Below the pieces are notes generated by a model that saw nothing but the letters and a program-made list of their open reading frames with translations, searched no databases and was not told the DNA's origin. The position numbers and the translations under genes are program-made. From NCBI GenBank assembly GCA_037962975.1, contig CM075674.1:39384501-39448500 (forward strand): 64,000 bases of DNA. Reading direction: 5' to 3'. The stretch comes from Clitoria ternatea (lineage: Eukaryota; Streptophyta; Magnoliopsida; Fabales; Fabaceae). Shown piece by piece: positions 41,999 through 53,739 of the stretch (positions are counted from its first letter, which is position 1; every line of letters begins with the position of its first letter).

Positions 41999-42879
41999 AC
42001 CTTGTAGCTCTATTTCCTTTCGTTCCTGCTGTTGACCGGTCCACTAGCCCACATAAATCCAAAAGGGATTGTCACAAATGAGTCAACTGCAGGGAAAGTT
42101 GCACCAATCAAAGCACCTTTTATATATTTTAATATATATTCCCTTTCCATCATGCAAGCTGACGGTGGAAATGGCCAAAAGTCTCCATTATTCTCACCTA
42201 ACCTTCACTCACAAGAAAGTTTGTCTCCTACTTGTCTTCTCCTTATTAAATCGATGCCACCATTCATCCCCAAGTTCAGAACTAAAGGAAAATTAGCAAA
42301 AACTCTCTCTTTCTTAATTCTTCTCTACGTACAAGCTTCTTCCTCTCTCGATTTCCTTTCCTCCTCACTGTGAGCTGAAGCAAGGGCAGAGAAGGGAACA
42401 TCTTCAACTCCATTAAGGTAAGGGGGTATATTCTCGGGTATTCTGGGGGAAAACCGTGTGTTAGGAAAGGGTTAAGGTACCTTTGGTCCTCACCTTTCCA
42501 GGACAGGTTCAGGAATTGTTGATTAATATGCTTTAATTTTTATATGTTTGTTTTTATATACCTTTATTGCTATGAATATGTTCAATTGGCTGTGTTGCTT
42601 ATTATTAACCATGATGATTCCGTGAATATGTTCAATTGACTGAATTGATTATTATTAATCTTGATGATTAAATGGATATGATTGATGATGAATTGTGAAA
42701 ATATTAAGAATCATGGGTGTCTATGTGAATTCCAGTGAGAAATTATAAAACAGAAGTCAGATTCAATGAATAATAAGCTCGGTTTTGTATAAACTAACCG
42801 GATCATCTAAAAATACGTAATTTCACTCAGATGTTTTACATAAACCAACCAGATCATTCCACTTGAAAGGATTTCACTC

Positions 42880-43215
42880 GAAAAACATCTTTTCAGTCTG
42901 ATTTCACTCGGAATTGTAGTTATTTCACTCAGAAAACTCTTTTCAATCTGATTTCACTCGGAATTGTAGTTATTTCACTCAGAAAACTCTTTTCAGTCTG
43001 ATTTCACTCGGAAATATAGTTATTTCACTCAGAAAACTCTTTTCAGTCTGATTTCACTCGGAATCATAGTTATTTCACTCAGAAAACTCATTTCACTCGG
43101 AATCAAATATTTTTTTTACTCAGAAAATCTGGTTTTCAACATTGTCACTCGGAAACAACTCTTTTTACTCGGAAAACTTTGTTTTTTTTTTTTATTTTTC
43201 ACTCGGATTTTCATT
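42880..43215. repeat. Tandem ~55 bp repeat with CACTCGG
   Basis: Four to five units read ATTTCACTCGGAATTGTAG, then TTATTTCACTCAGAAAACTC, then TTTTCAGTCTG, starting near 42900, 42954, 43009 and 43060. Later units shorten. The element's internal GGGATGTTACA end follows at 43251. Confidence 0.75.
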
Positions 43216-43261
43216 CAGAAACTCTTCTTTAATTCTTTTTAAATTATTTTGGGATGTTACA

Positions 43262-43335
43262 ATTATTATTATTATTCTTATTATCATTATTATTGTTATT
43301 CTTATTATTATTATTATTATTATTATTAACTAGTA
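43262..43335. repeat. ATT trinucleotide microsatellite
   Basis: ATT repeats interrupted by CTT and GTT directly follow an internal TGTTACA end. Such tracts are common insertion points and may mark the edge of a truncated insertion. Confidence 0.85.
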
Positions 43336-45429
43336 TTATTGTTATAGATATTATTATTGTTTTAATCTCGAATAATGAAATAAGAAACATATTATTTACT
43401 CTTTAAACGAAGTATTATTTTAGCCAAGATATAACCGATATATTTTCTAAAATAAGAATAAATAATAATAAAAATGACTTGTAACGTCTGAATAGTTGAT
43501 GGATCCAAGAGCTTGTGAATAAATATTATGAGACTGGAAACACATAGATACCCAAGGATCAAATGATAAAAATAATGCATTTCGCATCATGAAAATATTT
43601 TGAAGGAGAAAAACTAGAGCATACACCTGGTACGCTGGAGGACATTCACGTTCGATCTCTGAGGGGAATCTTGGGAGTACGACCGGAACGGAAACCCAAT
43701 GGCATCAGAGTCGCGCCTGAAGCTGGGTGAGACGATGCAATTCTGGTGTACTTCGATTAAATGACGGGATGTATCTATGATCGTGTAGAGCCAAGTCCCA
43801 AGATAAAATAATATATATTGATGAGAACCTGTGAGTTCATTCGTACCTTATGATAATGAATGGAGGACTTGGTGAGCTCTGATCGCTCTAGAATGGAAAC
43901 GTTGTGCCCAAGAGGCAACTTGAGTAGGATGAATTCCAAAGAATAAAAGAATGATGATGGTGGATTGATTTATTGGGCCCACATGCATCATGAGACTTAA
44001 TTAAGATAAATCATAATAAACCCTACTCATGCATTTCCATGACAATGTTTGATTGTTATAGTTATAAATATGTTAATTGCATGATTTATGTGATATTATC
44101 TGTTGACTAGATTATGTCTGCACCAGGTAACCTTCAGGGTCTTGGGTTATACTCACCCTTACTGTTGAATATTAACAGAGGAAATAGGAAACCAAGAACC
44201 AGAGAATGACGAACAACAATACGTTGAACCAACTGAGAGCACTCATTAAATGAAGAATATATGTAGTGGAATATCTATTAATGAATAATTAGACAAGAAT
44301 AACTGTATTAACATTTAAGGGTGCCTGCATGCCCCATTCTGTTAAGAGTACAATTACTTATAGTTTGTGAATGACTATGTGATTTATTTACCAATTTGCT
44401 TCCACTGATCTGCCATTATTTTATTTAAAAAAAATATTTCACTTTTTCTGAAAACTGTTAACACGCTTAGTTAAATAGGATGATCCTATAGAAGGGTTTG
44501 TCTTATCTAACCGAGGGTGTTACAGGTTTCACTCGGTAAAAGGGTTTACTCGGCAAAAGGGTTTCACTCGGAAAATGCTCAACTTCCATTCACTCGAACA
44601 TACCACACTTGACTCATTACTACCCTTCACTCAGAAAGCTTCGCTCGGTCACAACTCCCTCGAAGATAATCTAACCTCCTACACTCGGTAAGAGTTTCTC
44701 CAGATATCTTCACTCAGAAAATACCCTAACCTTACTTCTCTCAGAAGAAGCTCTCTCGGCCATATTTTACTCAGAAACACTCTCACCTTCCCTCGGAAGC
44801 ACTCTAATTTTTACTCGGAAACATTCTACTTTTCTTCACTCGAAATCATGATACACCTTCTTCACTCAGAATCATTATACACTTTCTTTACTCGGAATCA
44901 TTATACACTTTCTTCGCTCAGAACACTCTCCTAGCCAATCTCACCCGGGACCTTCTAACCTTCCACCCAGAAGGGGATCTCTCAGTTATTCTTCACTCAG
45001 AAAAGGGGCGGGGATTTCACCTAGTGGTGAAACAGACACCAAACTGACTGGCCCTCGCTCAAACAGGAATGAATCCACTCGGGAAAGACTCGCTCGGTAA
45101 TAGACTGTTAAAGCAAACATGTGAAAATAAACACCAAGCATAATATAATATAAATTCACATCCGACTCAATTTAGGTCAGCACACAGATAATATCACACA
45201 CTTGGAAAAACACCTTATACACATATATATTACACAATCATTCAAAGTAACTCGGGCCTTGGCATCGATCTCCCCCTTGGCGCGACTCCATGGCTCCGGC
45301 CTCCTCCCTGTCACTAGTTACTAAATTGAAAACAACAGCAAGGGTGAGTGTTTGGCATCATAATTAATATAGAATGGAATTTAACAAGTTATATATATAT
45401 ATATATAAGTTTCGTCCGATTGCATTTTC

Positions 45430-45800
45430 ATCACTTTGCAAATCACACTCGGCAATTATAATACATCATACTCGGTAATTAATTCACACCCGACAATTAC
45501 AACATTTCACGCTCGGCGAGTAAAACATTTCACACTCGGCAGATACAGCACGTCATACTCGGCAAACATAATAATCTACACTCGGCCAATATAACAAACT
45601 TCACTCGGCAAATATAACAAATTTCACTCGACAAATATAACAAATGTCACTCGGCAAATATAACAAATTCCACTCGGCAAATGTAACGAATTTCACTCGG
45701 CAAATATAACAAATGTCACTCAGCAAATGTAACAAATGTCACTCAGAAAATATAACAAATTTCACTCGGCAAATGTAACAAACCGAACTCGGTAAATCTA
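45430..45800. repeat. CACTCGGCAAATATAACAAAT tandem repeat in the solo LTR
   Basis: The last ten units (about 45590-45790) are 22-23 bases and nearly regular, TTTCACTCGGCAAATATAAC plus AAA. The earlier units are irregular. It corresponds to the array in the 14667-24545 LTRs but has expanded in a more uniform form. Confidence 0.8.
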
Positions 45801-48041
45801 CACATCACAACTAATAATTCATCAATTATCACAACTGACTCTCAGATAAAATTTGACGCCTAGTATCCAGATACTAAAGGATCGGCCTTCAGCTAGGGGT
45901 CCTACTTGACACCCCGTGAACCCTGCTTGGTTCACCGAGTCCTGCTTGACTCTCCACCTCGACCACTGGGTCCTACTTGACCACTGGGTAGCTCAACTGG
46001 GCACAAAAACCACGGGAGCCGGAAATGAAGGGCTATAACATACCGCCGGCCGTCCCACACCACATAGTCATACATACAGTTCATATTTCACATGTTATAA
46101 GTGGCCATTAACATCAATTTCTCATCACTCGGGCGACCTGCTTGTTAAACCCGGCTTCACATTACAACACCGATCATCACAACATTAAATATTTTAAACT
46201 CATAACATGATTAACTCAAGCCACACACCCGATCTTCAACCGATCGGTGTCCATACACACATGCATACACACACATACAATCTTTATTCAGTAATGTCTT
46301 CTTACCATTTTCACAGTCAACTTAATGGCTCGGACTCACAGCACGTCCTATTCTAATTAATTATCACCCGAACACCCCCTTACCTCGGTTCCAAGCTTCG
46401 ATGATCTGCTCCTAGTGTCGATTTTGTCCTCTGAGCACTGGGTTCACAGTCTCAGCTCCATCAGTCAGCCTCTCATTGATCAATCTACTACCTTGAGGCC
46501 ACAGTTACGAAACTGAGCTTAGCACTCAGTTTTGATGCAAACGAGATCCTCTCCTAGAGCATGCAACCAGCGATAAAGGAGGAAGAAGATGAACAGGAAC
46601 AGAAATAAGCGAAGAAGAAGAAGAAGAAATAGTAGCTCGCGTGTGAGTGATAATTGGGAGAGAGAAAGAAAAAGAAACCTTTTTAAAGTCCAAGGTGACC
46701 GGTAACCTTTTCAACCGGTCTTCACTTCATTATTAACCAACCAATTAAATAATTTTATTTACATTCATAATATTTAATTATTCATAATTATCCAATAATT
46801 CATAAAAATTCCAAATAATATTAAAAAACAATTAATAATATTTTCTACTACACGTAATTTTTCCTAAATTGTCAGGGATGTTACATCCCTGGTCAAGTAT
46901 TTACGTGGGGACATGTAAATACATTAAGACTAATGTGTGAGTGTACTGATGATCTGATTTCACAGATCATGGATATAAATGATATCAAGTCTTCACACGG
47001 GTACACATTAAGAGTAATGATGTACTGGACAGACCCACCATGAGAACGTTGCATGGATTGTTACATGAATGTCATAAACGATTCTCAATGTGATGATGGT
47101 ATATGTAGTCCTTTGACCTAAAGTCACTACGATTTCTACATAAAGAGTTTGTTGTTTTAATACAATTAAACGTCTTCTGTAACAAGAGGACTATAAAGGT
47201 TATGGTTAGGCAATGAACAAATTATACAGAGGGATGTGAGTGATGTAGATGAGATTTGTCTCTCCTATGTGATAAGAGTGATATCTATAGGCTACTTGAT
47301 GGAGTGAGACTAAGGAAATGCATGGCCAGGCTTGAAAGAATAAATATTGGATCTTTATTCGGATAAAGTCTACTGTAGTATCAAGTAAAATAAATTGGAT
47401 CGTACAAGGATGACACGACTATGCCCTGGGCCCAATTAAGATATCGTGACAAAAGTAACAAACATATAAAATAATTATCACTTATAGGTTATGTTGATAT
47501 TAAATAATATTCAGACATAATGATGCATTGCTAGATGCCGCTCTTATTTATTATTAATAATAAAATAGTTTATTATTAATATAATCAAGTATTTTACTTA
47601 TAGGGTCACACACATAGAGTAAGCCCATCAGAAAATAGTTTTTTTTTATTTTAGTTAGACTAAACTAAAACTATTGGGCCTAACTCATTTAGAATGAGTA
47701 AGGAGCCCACTCTTTAGAGAGCAAATTAGGTCAAACCTAAGCCTATAAATAGAGCATAAGATGCTCATAGGTGGCTACACAAAAAGAGACACAAAATAAG
47801 CAAAAGTTGCAAAAGCTACACACCATCAAACTAGCATTTGGAAGGTGTAACGTTTCTGGTGGGAGTACTCGTGTGAACTCCTAAAGGACGAGGCTACGAC
47901 TGCTTCGATAATCTTCAAGAGGTAATCCTAAAACTCAATATTTTTTTTTTGTGTTTGTCTTATACTTTAAAACACAACGCTTTACAAATCCTATGGGAAT
48001 CCTTGTATTTTCGCTGCTCATGCACTAGGGATTCCCTAACA

Positions 48042-48054
48042 TTGGTATCAGAGC
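48042..48054 (+). promoter_or_regulatory. Primer-binding site of the copia element, initiator tRNA-Met
   Basis: TTGGTATCAGAGC follows the LTR end CCTAACA directly. It is the usual plant initiator-Met complement and sets the plus-strand orientation. Confidence 0.92.
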
Positions 48055-50880
48055 CTGGTTGCAAAACCGTGTTTTGGGCAAATGTTTGTTTAAATAACAT
48101 GTAAAAAAAATATTTCTTTTAGGAAAAGAATTGTAAAGGTTGAATCCTTTTGCAAAGGTTGCATCTTTTATTAGATATGTTGCAAAGGTTGCATTTTTAA
48201 TGAGATATTATGTAAAGGTTGCATTTTTAAAAGATATGTTACAAATGTTGCACATTTTGAAAGTTAGTATCAATTTAGTTTTGTTTTGTGTATATTGATT
48301 GCTTTTCTCAACATTTTAATTAAAGAACATATTTTTGGGATGTGCTTTATTATATGAACATGTTGTATGTTGCAATGGTGATTGTTTTATATGTGTTCTA
48401 ATTATAAGGCATGTTTTATGTTCGTTTAATTAAATTAAAATCAAGGGTTGTATGCAATGCACGTCTATATGCTTTCTCTTTTTTAATATGAATTGTTCAT
48501 GTGAGATTGTGTTTAGAAAGTTTAAGAGTTAAACCCTAGCCGTAATGAAAACTAAGATTCAAAAGTTGAAACCTAGCCGTAATGGTATTTTATTTATTTG
48601 TAAATGTTACAAATAAAATATTTGATTTTAATATTATATTTTAAATTTGATTTGTAAAAGTTACAAATCAAATTTTAATTGTTTGTTAAATTTAAAGTTT
48701 ATAAGAGTTACATATTTAAATAATTTATTCTTATTAATTTTAATAGGATTTGCATCATTTATGATCCTTTTAAAATTAATGTGATTTGTAAGAGTACAAA
48801 TTTAAATAATTTATTATGATTAATTTTAATAGGATTTGCATCATATGTGATCTTTTTAAAATTAATGTGATTTGTTGGAGTTACAAATTGATTCATATTT
48901 ATTAAATTTAATATGATTTGTAATTGTTATAAATAGAAGATAAGATCTTTATTAAATTTAATAATTTTAAAATCAAATATTTAATCCTTAATAAATTTGA
49001 TAGTATTTGTAAAAGTTACAAATTAAAGATAATATCTTTATCAAATTTAATAGAATTCAAAATAAAATATCTTGAACTCTAGAGATAAGGTCTAAAATTT
49101 AAACCTTGATCGTTCCTAAAAAATATGATGATTGTTGAGACTCTAGAGATAAGGTTTAAAAGTTAAACCTTGACTATTCATATTTTAGGATAATTGTAAG
49201 GGTCAGAAGATAAGGTTTAAAAGTTAAACCTTGGCCGTTTCAAAAATTTAAGATTTCAAATTGTTTGAAATCATAACTGAATATTTTGAGCTGTTAATGG
49301 TCAGTGGGACGTTCTGGTTAGGAAAGACTTGGTACTTAAGTGGTCACTCCGGACCCACCTCTTTTTGCTGGGAACTAACCTGATTACAGTACTAAATTTT
49401 TGGGTTGGAACACCCCTTGACCCTGTCTGTTGAACGGTCAATGGAGCCGCCAAACTTCTTTGCGTTGTTTTCCTTTTATGACCACGCGTGTTTAATTATG
49501 TGTTTTAAAATTTATTTTATTTTAGATACAATTGATTACTCTATTAATTGATTAATTAATACATCCAGCGGTGAATGGTTATGGTCTTAGATTTTTTTAT
49601 TTAATTTTAAATACAGCCTGAGTGTTGTGCCTTTCTCTATTCTTAAATTTCTTCTCTCAACCCTTCACTCGTATATAAAATAAGTTTTTTTATTACATTG
49701 TAATCTTGGAAAAGCCAACAAGGTGGAGATCTAGAAGAAACCTAAAGTGGTGATTCTTGATGGATATGACGTTGAAAAGAACAAAAGAGTGGTGACTCTA
49801 GGAGGATGGTGGTTTCATGAAGTAGGACTTCACGAAGTCAAGACACCATAGTTCCTTTAGGTTTATTTTATTTTATTTTATTTTCTAGGAAGACCATAAC
49901 CATATCACAATTTTGATTGCATGTTTTGGGGTTTTATTTTACGTTAAAGCGTTTAATGAAAGTCGGTAATAAATAATAAAAAAATTGAAATCCCTTAAGC
50001 TTGATAATCATACCTTCTAATAAGTAATAACGTCTAACTTGATATAGATAAAGTGCAGGTCACGCCATAATTGGGTGCCTTTATTTATGTTTAGTAGGAC
50101 ATGATTGGATAATTGGATTATCCAAGTATAACTTATTAAGTTTTATTCAAATAGACATTTTTCAATTGGATTGGAAAAGCCTAAGGGTATGAATAGTCTA
50201 AAACACATTCCAATAAGCAACACTCATCAATGCTAGTTTCAATAAAGTGTAGGTTCTACCAAAGCAGGGTGCTTTTATTGATATTAGTAAAGGATGATGG
50301 ATAATTGAATTATCCAACCATTTGTTATTGGACTTATTTAGGTAACTTTAATCAGATTGGAGAACCTAGAAGCGTTAATATTAAGTTTAAACGTCTTCTA
50401 ATAAGTAACACTCGTCGAGACTAATGTCAATAAATAGTAGGTCTGCCAAAGCAGGGTGCTATCATTTATACTAGTAAGGTGCGATGGGATAATTGTAATA
50501 TCCAAATTGTTTTTATTAGGCCTAAACTTAACTAAGTTCTTTAATTAGATTGAAAATAACTTAAAGGCGTAAGGATTGAGCTTAAATTCATAAAATGAAT
50601 AAGGGTAAAGAGTTACCCACTCAATCATCCAAGAGTTGCATGAGATGCAATTGGAAATGTGTTTCCTACCTAAATAACCAAGGGTTGGGCGATCAACCAA
50701 GGCTGACTCAACACTAGGCCAAATATAGATCTTGGCCCACTAGAAAAATCTTCCAACGAGATTTTTTCTGATTCAATGAAGGTATTTGTTTTGAATCAAA
50801 ATAGTGGGAGATAATATATTTATTTAATGACCAAAATTTAAATATGTTTTAAATAGAAGTGATAGATTTGCATATAATTT
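48055..50880 (+). other. Leader and decayed gag region of the copia element
   Basis: This 2.8 kb stretch lies between the primer site and the recognisable pol remnants. Repeats are seen at 48130-48260 (GTTGCA-type, TGCAAAGGTTGCATTTTT) and 48580-49030 (AAAGTTACAAAT with ATTTAAT), then at 49075-49240 a three-copy GATAAGGTTTAAAAGTTAAACCTTG unit, given here in pieces of under 20 bases: GATAAGGTTTAAAAG and TTAAACCTTG. At 50030-50480 a three-copy unit of about 180 bases recurs (TAGGT(C/T)(A/C)(C/T)GCCA(A/T)A with GGATAATT). No gag open frame survives. Confidence 0.5.
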
Positions 50881-53728
50881 GTTTTAGAATAACCATGACA
50901 AACCAAATATTGTTTTGTTGCAATTGTCCTTTGGAAGGACACTTTATCTGGAAAAATGCCTAGATAGGTATCAAGACTTGAGAATTATCTTTAATAAAGA
51001 AGAAACGGTAATGTGTCATGTTTGGCTTATATATGATCTATGGTTGGGTCTTGAGTACCCTATGGAATCTGCATAAACTCTGAGCTGTAAAAGGCAATAT
51101 GAATATATGAGAGATATACGATATGATCGTATATAGACTCTATTAAGGCCGAGTTAGTTTGGAAGTCTAAAAGATGATCAAAAAAGGAAATTGTTTCCAG
51201 TTTTAGCCAAATAAGACATTGAAATAATTTGTCTAAAGAACTTGAAGGGGTTCAAAAGAAAGGGAAGTAAGACTTCCACTACAAGTCATGTTATAAAAGT
51301 CAAGTTATTTTGCTTCACTAACGTTAGTATCAGATACTAGTAATAGATCTCACAGTTTGAAAGATCAAGGAAGTAGATCACTTGCTAAGGGTGGAGAAAT
51401 CTATGTAAAATTAAGCAAAAGTTGCTATAATAAAGATAAGATCTTTACCTATTAGGCTAGTTAGTGAACTAGACATTGTGCATATTGTTTCTTGTTGGAC
51501 AAAAAATGTTTTTTTTATATAAAATAACTTTATTTCTTCAAAAGGATGTTGATGCACAATTGAGTAATGAATTCCACATCCTAAATCTCAAAACACCCAT
51601 CTATAACATAACTGTCAAAGTAGGTTAAAATAAGTGATTTTGAACCTTACTTACATGGTATTGTCTCCTAAGGCAAATGAATCAGAAACACATTTCTAAA
51701 TACCATTAATGTGATTATATGGACTCTTTTGATTTTAGAATCAATTGAGACATGTAAATCTTATTTATTGGAGAGATAGTTGATACCTCATTCATTGAAA
51801 AGTGAAACATGAGTAATCTATTATCTAATACATGACGATGTATATGGGCCTATTGGAACAATAACTAGATATGTTTTTCAATACTTCGACATACTAATTG
51901 AAAATTCAATGAGTATACATTTATGTAACATAAGTTAGAAAGTCTTTGAAAAGTTCAAAGAATTCATAATGAAGTGAAAAACCAAATTGGCAAGACAATT
52001 AAAGCTCTTGATTAGATCAAGATAGCAAATAATTTGAGCTACAAGTTTGATATAGAGTGAGAGATTACCTCTTAACTCATTCCTCATGGAATGCCATAAT
52101 AGCATTTCTACGGGGAAAAGTCAAACCTTGTTAGACATAGTTTGATTATTGATGATTATCAAACATCTCTAACTCCTTCAATGTTCCTTTATTAACAAAA
52201 TTTCTACACTTAACCATGTTCCATCTTAGACTTTCTTAAAGAAACCATATGATATGGACTAGGAAAAAACCTAGTATGTCTTTACTAATAATTTGGAAAT
52301 ATGATGCTTCTATAGAGCATCCAACTCTGACAAGGTCAGATCCAAATTGGATAAATATCTTCTGTGAGATACCCAAAGAAAGCTAAGGGTTATCATTTCT
52401 ATAATCCATCTGAGAACAAAAGGCTTGTTGCTTAGAATGTTGTATTTTTGAATAAAAGTACATCTCTTAAAGAATCAGTGGGAGGATAGTAGAACTTGAA
52501 GAAATTCAAGTATCACAAAGCATTCAAAAGTCAAGGATGGACTTGGAGCATAAATCACAAAATGTTGTGACATCATTAGCTCTGGTAGCACAAGACTTGC
52601 GTAAGATCAAATAGGATATGTAACCAAATCTGAAAGATATGGATATCTTATAAATCAGGAAGGAGGCATATTGCTAATTGATCAAGTTTCTTATGAAGAG
52701 GCCAATGCAAGTTTAGATTCTAAGACATGGCATAAGACCATGAGATTTGAAATGGGCTCCATGTATATTAACAAGGTACGAACCTTGGTTGACGCACCTA
52801 AAGGGTAAAACCTATAGGATGCAAGTGAGTTTTCAAAAGGAAAACTAAACATGGATGGTAATAAAAGTACCTTTAAAAGCAAGATTGACAAAATTCAATT
52901 AGCTTAAAAACCATTTAGATCCTGCTTGTTGTAGCAGTATACCACCATTATGAGATATGGTAGATAGATGTCAAGATGGAAATCATCTTAATGATGTGTA
53001 TGTGACACAACCTAAAGGCCTTTTATGCCTGAAACATCTAGAAAGGTATGTGAACTGGAAATGTTCTATTTATGGACTAAAGCAATCTTTTAGAAGCTAG
53101 AATCTTCATTAAAGCATGAAGATAAATCTTGTGACTATAAAAAGGTTAGTAACTGCACAATTATAGTTCTAGTATTACATGTAGAAGACATGCTTCTTCT
53201 AGAACTAATAATATTCTCATTCTATAGTCAAGAGTATCCTTAAACACTTAAGAAGGACTAAGGATTTAATCTTGATAAATGGAAGATGAGCTCGTTGTAA
53301 AGGTTACATCGATGCCAATCTTTTGATTAATTTGAAAGACTTAAGATTGCAATCAAAATATATGTGTTGTCAAGATGGTTGCGATGTATGCTTAAAAGAT
53401 TCAAAGCAAGAAACAATTATTGGTTCTACTAACAAATCTAAGTATTTTGCTATGTTAAATTACAAAAGAAGTCAATGTACATTTAATCATTCCAAATGTT
53501 TTGTACCCTATGAGTTTCCACTGTGATGACAATGGAACCATAAAACAATATAAGGAAGTGGATTAATCTAAGCATATACTTAAATAGTTCCATCTTTGGA
53601 AGATGTGAAAATATGCAATGTGCATACCAACAAAATTGTTGGGAACCCACTAGTAAAACCGCTTACGTAGTAAAAGCATAAGGGAACTGTAGACGTCATT
53701 GGGCATTAACCTTATCGGCTCTAATTGC
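50881..53728 (+). pseudogene. Copia gag end and pol remnants (zinc knuckle, RT, RNase H), heavily decayed
   Basis: Pieces in several frames match copia polyproteins. A damaged zinc knuckle, CCNCPLEGH, is at about 50916-50945. The RT start is near 52690-52830 (SMYINKVRTLVDAPKG). Further RT text is near 52980-53110 (YVTQPKGL, then SIYGLKQSF). The catalytic box reads HVEDMLLL near 53180, where YVDDMLL is expected. RNase H text is near 53430-53690 (GSTNKSKYFA, TNKIVGNPLVKPL). Stops and shifts break every piece, and no integrase could be placed with confidence between 51000 and 52600. This copy is dead. The short plus-strand open frame at 53323-53526 is part of the RNase H remnant. Confidence 0.75.
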
Positions 53729-53739
53729 AAGTGGGAGAT
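53729..53739 (+). promoter_or_regulatory. Polypurine tract of the copia element
   Basis: AAGTGGGAGAT precedes the 3' LTR start TGTTGGAAATG, the classical copia arrangement. Confidence 0.88.

Larger units (their letters stand above)
37678..44524. mobile_element. LTR-type element inside the chromovirus solo LTR, GGTTT target duplication
   Basis: The ends are TGTAACATCCCTG and GAGGGTGTTACA, with GGTTT at 37673-37677 and 44525-44529. Apart from a nested solo LTR (37824-39763) it is about 4.9 kb and has no protein-coding similarity. Its body has CCGAGTGAA words on the plus strand (39795-41760), palindromic GCTCAAGCGAGT words (41790-41990), CACTCGGAA words (42880-43215), an ATT microsatellite (43262-43330) and a 1.2 kb AT-rich tail. 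A second LTR-like end, GGGATGTTACA, lies internally at 43251-43261. It may therefore be a recombinant of two LTRs or hold a truncated further insertion. Confidence 0.75.
37114..46885 (-). mobile_element. Chromovirus-type solo LTR, interrupted, with TCCCT target duplication
   Basis: The ends are TGTAACATCC and GGATGTTACA, flanked by TCCCT at 37109-37113 and 46886-46890. The outer parts (37114-37677 and 44525-46885, about 2.9 kb) match the LTR of the 14667-24545 element in order and words: GGTCATTCGCCTGAGCGAGACC at 37529-37551, GCATCATAATTAAT, CACACTCGGCAAATATAAC repeats, GACGCCTAGTATCC, and CCGATCGGTGTCCATA. So this is a solo LTR of that family in the same orientation. A further element sits inside at 37678-44524. 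Confidence 0.88.
36981..48041 (+). repeat. 5' LTR of the copia element, split by nested insertions
   Basis: The LTR runs 36981-37113, is interrupted at TSD TCCCT, and resumes 46891-48041. It aligns throughout with 53740-55029. A TATA box, CTATAAATAGAGC, lies at 47744-47751, with the conserved counterpart at 54721-54728. Confidence 0.92.

Noticed and set aside
42032..42373. Plus-strand 113-residue open frame
   Set aside because: It lies inside an LTR-type element next to palindromic repeats, with no conserved motif or splice context.
51480..52600. A copia integrase gene in the interior of the copia element
   Set aside because: Position would fit, but I could not identify a zinc site or catalytic triad in any frame, so no call was made.
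52691..52891. Minus-strand 66-residue open frame
   Set aside because: It is antisense to plus-strand RT remnants that match the copia family.
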